A stretch of DNA of 64,000 nucleotides from DASQZT01 sp963728965 (GTDB lineage: Bacteria > Acidobacteriota > Terriglobia > Bryobacterales > Bryobacteraceae), in contig CAVSMH010000006.1 in assembly GCA_963728965.1 (NCBI GenBank), positions 372,001 through 436,000 on the forward strand, read 5' to 3'. Within the stretch, counting starts at the first letter, position 1. Every line of letters begins with the position of its first letter. The notes under the pieces were generated by a model. The model saw nothing but the letters and a program-made list of their open reading frames with translations. It ran no database searches and was not told the DNA's origin. The translations under genes and the position numbers were made by a program. Below, piece by piece: positions 59,495 through 64,000 of this stretch.

Positions 59495-59500
59495 TAAGCT
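59495..59500 (+). promoter_or_regulatory. Possible -10 box of the LiaF-like gene, leaderless spacing
   Basis: TAAGCT (fits TAnnnT) is separated from the ATG at 59507 by exactly six bases, the spacing also seen at glmS and at 45232. Weak on its own; supported by the recurrence of the pattern. Confidence 0.3.
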
Positions 59501-59506
59501 GGGGTC

Positions 59507-60223
59507 ATGAACCAACCGGATCGGGATCTCAACCGCCGGGTCCACGCGGGCCTCATTCCCGGAGTTGTCCTGGTGGGCATCGGCGCCCTGTTGTTCCTCA
59601 ACAACCTGAACATTGTCTATGTCCGCGACTTTGTTCGTTTCTGGCCGGCGATCCTGGTGGCAATCGGCATCGTCAAGCTGGTCGATTCGACCGAAATGAG
59701 CGGCCGCGTGGGCGGCGGGGTTCTGGTCGGCGTGGGTGCCATTCTGCTGGCCCAAACCCTCGGTTACCTGGATGGACTTCGCCTTCACGACATGTGGCCC
59801 CTGGCCCTGATCGCCGTCGGCGTGTTCCTGCTGTTCCAGAGGGGCTTTCAAGGGTTCGATCCGCGCACCAGCCGGGCATTCAAACCCGGAATGCTGGACG
59901 AGTCGGCAGTGTTCGGCGGTGGAAAGCGGAATATCGTCAGCGGGGACTTCCGCGGCGGGAAAGTGGCGGCCGTGTTCGGTGGTTTCGAACTCGACCTTCG
60001 TAAGGCGGGCATGGCGGGCGATTCGGCCGTGCTCCATATTGACGCGGTCTTTGGCGGGGTCGAGCTCAAGATCCCGGAAAACTGGAGTGTCGTCATGAAG
60101 GGCACCGCCATATTCGGCGGCTACTCCGATGAAACGGTGCAGCCGCGCGAGGATACTCCCGGGTTCAAACGGCTCTTTCTGGAAGGCAGTGCCGTGGCCG
60201 GTGGCGTGGTGGTGAAAAATTGA
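59507..60223 (+). CDS. LiaF-like membrane protein (DUF5668 plus LiaF C-terminal-like domain)
   Basis: A 238-residue protein. The N-terminal half has about four hydrophobic helices in two similar halves (PGVVLVGIGALLFLNNLNI; LVGVGAILLAQTLGYL), matching DUF5668. The C-terminal half is a repetitive beta sheet (AVFGGGKRNIVSGDFRGG; AVFGGFELDLRKA; AVFGGVELKIPEN; AIFGGYSDE), the pattern of the LiaF/cell-wall-active antibiotic response C-terminal domain, a filamentous beta-helix. In Firmicutes LiaF inhibits the LiaS kinase. A sensor-kinase gene follows after six bases, so it may modulate that kinase; this is inference. Confidence 0.85.
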   Translation: MNQPDRDLNRRVHAGLIPGVVLVGIGALLFLNNLNIVYVRDFVRFWPAILVAIGIVKLVDSTEMSGRVGGGVLVGVGAILLAQTLGYLDGLRLHDMWPLALIAVGVFLLFQRGFQGFDPRTSRAFKPGMLDESAVFGGGKRNIVSGDFRGGKVAAVFGGFELDLRKAGMAGDSAVLHIDAVFGGVELKIPENWSVVMKGTAIFGGYSDETVQPREDTPGFKRLFLEGSAVAGGVVVKN

Positions 60224-60229
60224 GCGGCT

Positions 60230-61279
60230 ATGCATCCCATACTGGTGTCGCGGCGCAGGCTGTTCTTGTACCTGGCTGCCTGGGCGCCCCTGGGCGTGCT
60301 GCTGGCCGTGACCACCTGGGGAACGGGCGGAATCGCCTGGCCCGATGCGGGCGCGGTGCTCGCCCCGGCCTGCCTGGTCTACGCGTTCGTCTGCCTGTCT
60401 CCGCTGTACGTCTGCCGCGCGCGGCCCATGCGCCTCTCCAACGCCGTGAGCATGGTGCTCACCTTTACGGCCGCGGCGGCGATCAGCAGCGTGCTGCTGG
60501 TGGCATGTGCCCGCGCCTCAGCCTGGGCGTGGGACAAGACGCCTCCGCCATGGCCGCCCCTGTTCGGCATGGGCATGCTGCTCTACCTGGCATCGGTGGG
60601 ATTGCACTATGCCTATCTCTCCGCCGAGGCCTCCCGCGAAGCCGAGGCGCGCGCCGCCCAGGCCCGCACCTTGGCTCGCGAGGCCGAGTTACAGGCGCTG
60701 CGCATCCAGCTCAACCCGCACTTCCTCTTTAATAGTCTTCACTCCATCAGCGCGCTGGCGATGATCGATGGTTTTCGCGCCCGCGACATGTGCATCAAAC
60801 TGGCGGCGTTTCTGCGCGCCAGCCTGGGGCTCGGCACCCGCGACCGCATTCCGCTCCGCGACGAAATCGCGCTGGCGCGCAGCTACCTGGAAGTGGAGCA
60901 GGTGCGCTTCGGCGAGCGCCTGCGCGTGGATGCCGAAATCGAACCGGCCTGCGAAGATTGCTTCGTGCCCGCACTGCTGCTGCAACCGCTGGTGGAAAAC
61001 GCGGTCAAGCACGGAATCGCCAACCTGGTGGAGGGCGGCGCCATCCGCCTGGCGGTCGAGCGCCATGGTGACAACGTCTCCATCACGCTCGAAAACCAGT
61101 TCGATCCCGAGGGCCCATCGCGGCGCAGTCTCGGCCTCGGAATCACGCACGTCCGGCGCCGCCTGGAGATCTGCTACGGGAGCAATGCGCTGTTCGATGC
61201 CGGCGCCCAGGGAGAGACCTACCGCGTGGCGTTGCGGTTTCCCTGCGAATCCCCCATCACGTCGAGCAACCTGGCATAG
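60230..61279 (+). CDS. LytS/YehU-family sensor histidine kinase
   Basis: A 349-residue kinase with about four hydrophobic helices (about 12-140) and no large periplasmic domain, then a His_kinase domain (LQALRIQLNPHFLFNSLHS, acceptor His in NPHF) and a HATPase domain (LLLQPLVENAVKHG; LGLGITHVRRRLE). This is the LytS class paired with LytTR regulators. The partner regulator is encoded on the opposite strand; the two genes overlap at their 3' ends by 61 bases. The preceding LiaF-like protein may regulate it. Confidence 0.9.
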   Translation: MHPILVSRRRLFLYLAAWAPLGVLLAVTTWGTGGIAWPDAGAVLAPACLVYAFVCLSPLYVCRARPMRLSNAVSMVLTFTAAAAISSVLLVACARASAWAWDKTPPPWPPLFGMGMLLYLASVGLHYAYLSAEASREAEARAAQARTLAREAELQALRIQLNPHFLFNSLHSISALAMIDGFRARDMCIKLAAFLRASLGLGTRDRIPLRDEIALARSYLEVEQVRFGERLRVDAEIEPACEDCFVPALLLQPLVENAVKHGIANLVEGGAIRLAVERHGDNVSITLENQFDPEGPSRRSLGLGITHVRRRLEICYGSNALFDAGAQGETYRVALRFPCESPITSSNLA

Positions 61280-61998
61280 CCGCTGCGGCTCACCGGCAGC
61301 CGCGTCCCGTCGTTGAGAATCGCGATGCGCCTGTCCTTCCCGTAGGGTTCGATTCTCGCCACGCGCTCGAGATTAACGATCACCGACCGGTGGATCCTCA
61401 CGAACCGCCGCGGGTCGAGCACCTGTTCCAGGCTGGCGATCGCCTGCTGCTTGAGATGGCTCCTGCCGGCGGAGTGGAGCGCCACGTAGTCGTCCTGTGC
61501 TTCGACGTAGTCCAGCTTGTCGAGCGGGATGATGTGCACCCGCGTGCCGTCCTTCACCACGATGCGCTCGGGCCGTTCGGCCGGTGGTCGCGCTTCTGCG
61601 ATCTCTACCGGCAGCCGCCGCTCGCCGAGCCGCGACCGGGCTCGCTCGAGCGCGAGTTCGAAGCGTTCCACGCTGAAGGGCTTCAGCAGGTAATCCACGG
61701 CGTGGGCATCGAAGGCGCGCATGGCGTATTGATCGTAGGCGGTCACGAAGATCACCACGGGCGGCGCCGCCTGCCGATCAATCAGTTCCAATACCTCGAA
61801 CCCATCCAGTCTGGGCATCTGGACGTCCAGGAAAAGCAGGTCCGGGGACAACTCCGCGATGGCCTTCACGGCCTCGAAACCGTTGGCGCATTCCGCGGCA
61901 ATCTGGATTTCCGGATGGGCCCGCAGCAGTTCCCGAAGAAAGGCGCGCGCCAACTCCTCGTCATCGACGATTACGGCCCGTAAGGTGTTAGTACCCAC
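61219..61998 (-). CDS. LytTR-family response regulator
   Basis: A 259-residue regulator. The receiver domain (about 5-125) has the acidic pair D12/D13, the acceptor D58 (LLFLDVQMP), Thr in FVTAY, and Lys in LLKPF. The LytTR DNA-binding domain (about 145-248) has RIVVKDGTRVHIIPLDKLDYVE-type and FVRIHRSVIVN signatures. It should act on promoters with the typical direct-repeat LytTR boxes. The start is GTG at 61998. Tail-to-tail overlap with its likely kinase gene is unusual for a cognate pair, which normally share an operon. Confidence 0.9.
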   Translation of the reverse strand: MGTNTLRAVIVDDEELARAFLRELLRAHPEIQIAAECANGFEAVKAIAELSPDLLFLDVQMPRLDGFEVLELIDRQAAPPVVIFVTAYDQYAMRAFDAHAVDYLLKPFSVERFELALERARSRLGERRLPVEIAEARPPAERPERIVVKDGTRVHIIPLDKLDYVEAQDDYVALHSAGRSHLKQQAIASLEQVLDPRRFVRIHRSVIVNLERVARIEPYGKDRRIAILNDGTRLPVSRSGYARLLDVMGDSQGNRNATR

Positions 61999-62120
61999 TC
62001 TTTAGTCAATGTACACCGCTACCCGTAGCTCGTCCCGGCCTGGCGGAATATATGCGAGAATGGGGAAATCCCAACCAACGGGCCTCCTGCCGGAAAGCAG
62101 GTTGGTCGGAAAGGCGTGTT

Positions 62121-62429
62121 GTGAGTAGTAGTCAGCCCGAAACGCCCTTTGACAGTCTCGAAGGCTCCCATGAGTATGTTGCCATGCTCGCGGAAAGTCT
62201 CGACGAAGCCCGGCGAGATGTGGAGCAGGAAATAGCGGCAGCCGAGCGCGATGGCGCCGAGCGTCGCAAACAAGCCTTACTGCTGGTGGCCTACAATCTC
62301 GCGAAACTGAACCTTCACATCACTTCCAGCCGGCGCATTCTGAACGACCTGCGTACGCTCAGGCGCCTGCTGCTATCAGAGAGGGGTTTGCTGCTGGAGG
62401 ATCAGGCCGAAGTCGCCTCGGGCGATTGA
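62121..62429 (+). CDS. Small conserved protein of unknown function
   Basis: A 102-residue soluble protein, nearly all helical: a short N-terminal segment (QPETPFDSLEGSHEYV), then two long helices rich in A, E, R (LAESLDEARRDVEQEIAAAER; QALLLVAYNLAKLNLHI), then a conserved-looking LNDLRTLRRLLL. No cysteines, signal peptide or catalytic motif. I associate TPFDSLEG-type proteins from memory with Acidobacteria, but cannot name the family. The GTG at 62121 has GGAAAGG six bases upstream; an ATG further upstream lacks a ribosome site. Confidence 0.65.
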   Translation: MSSSQPETPFDSLEGSHEYVAMLAESLDEARRDVEQEIAAAERDGAERRKQALLLVAYNLAKLNLHITSSRRILNDLRTLRRLLLSERGLLLEDQAEVASGD

Positions 62430-62612
62430 GCCGGTCACGGCAGCAGGCGAGTTTAACTCGGATCCATTCGCCGGAAGGCAGCACCCCTTGGAGGTGTACC
62501 CGCTGACGATCTCGCTCCGGCCACTCCCTTCCAAATTGCCCCTCTCCGCATCGGGCAATGAGCCTATGAGACGAAAACCCGCGCCAGATGCCGTGTTTCG
62601 CCGCACTCCGAC

Positions 62613-62641
62613 TTGACATAAACAGGTACTGAGCGTACCAT
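62613..62641 (+). promoter_or_regulatory. Sigma-70-type promoter of the CarD-family gene
   Basis: A perfect -35 TTGACA (62613-62618), 17-base spacing, and -10 TACCAT (62636-62641). Predicted start near 62648, 56 bases before the ATG at 62704. It is the best -35/-10 pair I saw in the window. The spacer 62430-62703 is otherwise without visible genes. Confidence 0.65.
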
Positions 62642-62703
62642 TTCAAGAGTTGTTGCGGAAGAACAAGCAACACTCAATGACGGTGGTTTGTGGGGGACCC
62701 CGT

Positions 62704-63213
62704 ATGACTTTTCAGATAGGTGATAAGGTAGTCTATCCCAACCAAGGCGTTGGGACGATTGAAAACATCAGCATCCGTTCCTTTGGATCGGCCTTCGAGA
62801 AATTCTACCTCCTCCGCTTCGGATGCAACAGCATGACCGTCCTGGTACCGTTTTCGAATGCCGCCAATATCGGTCTGCGCAGAGTTACCAAAGATCGCGA
62901 AATCTCCCGCGTGCTTTCCTTCCTCGCCAACGCATGGTGTCCCGTGAATGCGGATTGGAAGGCGCGTTTCAAGGAAAACACGGAGAAAATGCAGAGCGGT
63001 AGCCTGCTGATGGCCGCGGAAGTATTCAAGGGCCTGCTGCAACTTCATGCGGACAAGCCGCTATCGTTCCGCGAAAAGAAAATGTTGGACCGTGCACGCC
63101 ACATGCTGCTGTCGGAAGTTTCCATTTCGCGAAACGTGCCGGAAATCCATGCCAGCGCCATGTTGCAGCGCGCCTTGGCAAAAGCCGGACTAGCGCTGCC
63201 TCCGGTTTCGTAA
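62704..63213 (+). CDS. CarD/CdnL-family transcription regulator
   Basis: A 169-residue protein. The N-terminal CarD/TRCF RNA-polymerase-interaction domain (about 1-60; FQIGDKVVYPNQGVGTIENI) is followed by an all-helical C-terminal domain (about 75-165; FKGLLQLHADKPLSFREKKML). CdnL/CarD proteins bind the RNA polymerase beta subunit and stabilise open complexes, notably at rRNA promoters. The ATG at 62704 begins the conserved domain and has GGGGGA upstream; an ATG 18 codons earlier was rejected. Its own strong promoter supports high expression. Confidence 0.9.
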   Translation: MTFQIGDKVVYPNQGVGTIENISIRSFGSAFEKFYLLRFGCNSMTVLVPFSNAANIGLRRVTKDREISRVLSFLANAWCPVNADWKARFKENTEKMQSGSLLMAAEVFKGLLQLHADKPLSFREKKMLDRARHMLLSEVSISRNVPEIHASAMLQRALAKAGLALPPVS

Positions 63214-63242
63214 ATTCCATAGCCGGTCCGGTCGTGGCACGG

Positions 63243-64000
63243 CTATCCGTGTGCGGCCGGTTTGGTGGGGGATGCCTCTTTGAAATGCCGGTGGATCGCT
63301 GCAACGGCGGTTTGGACGCCCTGCTCTTGGCCCACCTGGCGACCTAAGGCCAGCGCACGAACGCGCATAGCGGTGTCGCTCACCACGTGAGAGATGGACC
63401 GGCCAAGGTGTTCGGCGGTCAGTTTCTTGCGCGGAATCGGCGGGGGCGCGACCCCGAGCCCTTCAAGTCGGCGCGCCCAGAACGGCTGATCGCTGTAAAA
63501 GGGAACGGTAATGGAGGGAATGCCCGCCCGCAGCGTCTCGGCTGTGGTACCCGCTCCGCCGTGGTGAACGGCCGCAGCCACTTGGCGAAAGAGCCAGGCG
63601 AAGGGAATGTACTCAACTTTGAAAACGTTGTCGGGAAGGCGGCTGGCATCCACTTTTTTCCAATCTGCGAAAATGAGGCCGCGTTGACGCGATCGTTGTA
63701 GCGCTTCGACCGCGAGCGTCACCAGCTTTTCAGGATGCCGGTCATCCATGCTGCCAAATCCGATATAGACCGGCGGGGGACCCGCCTTCAAAAAATCGAC
63801 CAACTCGCTCGGAGGACGCCAGTCGGCAGGTCGATCGAGGAACCAGTAGCCGGTAACCTCGACAGAAGGACTCCAATCCTTCGGCTTTGGGAGCAACTGC
63901 GGGCTGTATCCATAGAGGATCAGCGACTCGCGCATTTTCCGGAACGGACCGAAGACTGAAACCGGCGGCAGATTCAGGTACCTCTTTCGCCAATCATTGA
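63243..64000 (-). CDS. MGT-family glycosyltransferase (UDP-sugar-dependent), start outside window
   Basis: The frame is open to the right edge, so the N-terminal acceptor domain lies beyond the window; about 250 residues are visible. These form the GT-B donor domain of the GT1/MGT (YjiC-like) family: PPPVYIGFGSM, VPFYSDQPFWARRLEGLGV with the conserved DQ-x-FW, and VHHGGAGTTAETLRAGIPS. The family glycosylates small lipophilic acceptors such as natural products or sterols. The stop at 63243 converges on the CarD gene with 29 bases between. No natural-product genes are visible nearby. Confidence 0.92.
   Translation of the reverse strand, partial: NDWRKRYLNLPPVSVFGPFRKMRESLILYGYSPQLLPKPKDWSPSVEVTGYWFLDRPADWRPPSELVDFLKAGPPPVYIGFGSMDDRHPEKLVTLAVEALQRSRQRGLIFADWKKVDASRLPDNVFKVEYIPFAWLFRQVAAAVHHGGAGTTAETLRAGIPSITVPFYSDQPFWARRLEGLGVAPPPIPRKKLTAEHLGRSISHVVSDTAMRVRALALGRQVGQEQGVQTAVAAIHRHFKEASPTKPAAHG

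Noticed and set aside
1..64000. tRNA or rRNA genes, CRISPR arrays, insertion sequences, integrases, phage genes and attachment sites.
   Set aside because: Looked for in spacers and by protein motifs; none could be supported. A covariance-model scan would be needed to exclude small RNAs.

Overview
This is 64 kb of high-GC, gene-dense bacterial chromosome. Two proteins carry the C-terminal domain known as TIGR03437 ('Solibacter uncharacterized C-terminal domain'). Together with an Oar-like receptor carrying a carboxypeptidase-regulatory domain, a DUF1080 protein, a serine/threonine kinase with a WD40/TolB propeller and several secreted families I associate from memory with Acidobacteria, this points to an acidobacterium near Candidatus Solibacter / Bryobacterales. 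I saw no tRNA, rRNA, CRISPR array, insertion sequence or phage gene, and no gene-free gap above about 280 bases.

Layout. 1-1937: the end of a NarL-type sensor kinase and its response regulator. 1938-9542 (minus): a type IV pilus / type II secretion assembly operon (LolA-like, PilC, PilB, PilM, PilN, PilO, PilP-like, a pilin-like protein with a collagen-like tail) with no secretin. 9592-26671: a methyltransferase, a giant nine-repeat secreted protein, a membrane aminopropyltransferase-like protein, a glutaryl-CoA-dehydrogenase-like enzyme, secreted glycan-active proteins (DUF1080, heparinase II/III), a GAF-GAF-ANTAR regulator and a secreted metallo-beta-lactamase-fold protein. 26764-29406: a transmembrane Ser/Thr kinase.

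29474-35669 is the most striking part. A sigma-54 activator with a four-cysteine PAS domain is divergent from a run of six genes: a monoheme cytochrome, a degenerate receiver-like protein, a protein with a duplicated four-cysteine motif, a small membrane protein, a nine-heme cytochrome c fused to a b-type membrane cytochrome (the architecture of Geobacter CbcL), and a NapC/NirT-type multiheme cytochrome. It looks like a redox-regulated quinol-to-periplasm electron-transfer module.

35700-44314 is housekeeping: gatB, bcp, murI, purS, glmS, a TPR protein, yvcK, glmU and a YtfJ/GerW-like protein, with a concentration on amino-sugar and peptidoglycan precursors. 45286-58347 is an envelope polysaccharide region: two O-antigen ligase/polymerase-like proteins, a Wzz-like protein and two GT4 glycosyltransferases. 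It surrounds an unusual minus-strand operon of an HPr-kinase-like protein, an Oar-like TonB receptor and a nucleotidyltransferase fused to an MFS transporter. 58399-64000 holds a small zincin-like protein next to a TIMP-like secreted protein, a LiaF-like membrane protein, a LytS/LytTR two-component pair encoded tail to tail with overlapping ends, a small conserved unknown, a CarD-family protein and an edge-truncated MGT-type glycosyltransferase.

Many starts are preceded at short distance by a TATAAT-like -10 box, so very short-leader or leaderless mRNAs seem common here. All functional calls come from reading motifs and domain order; no database search was run.
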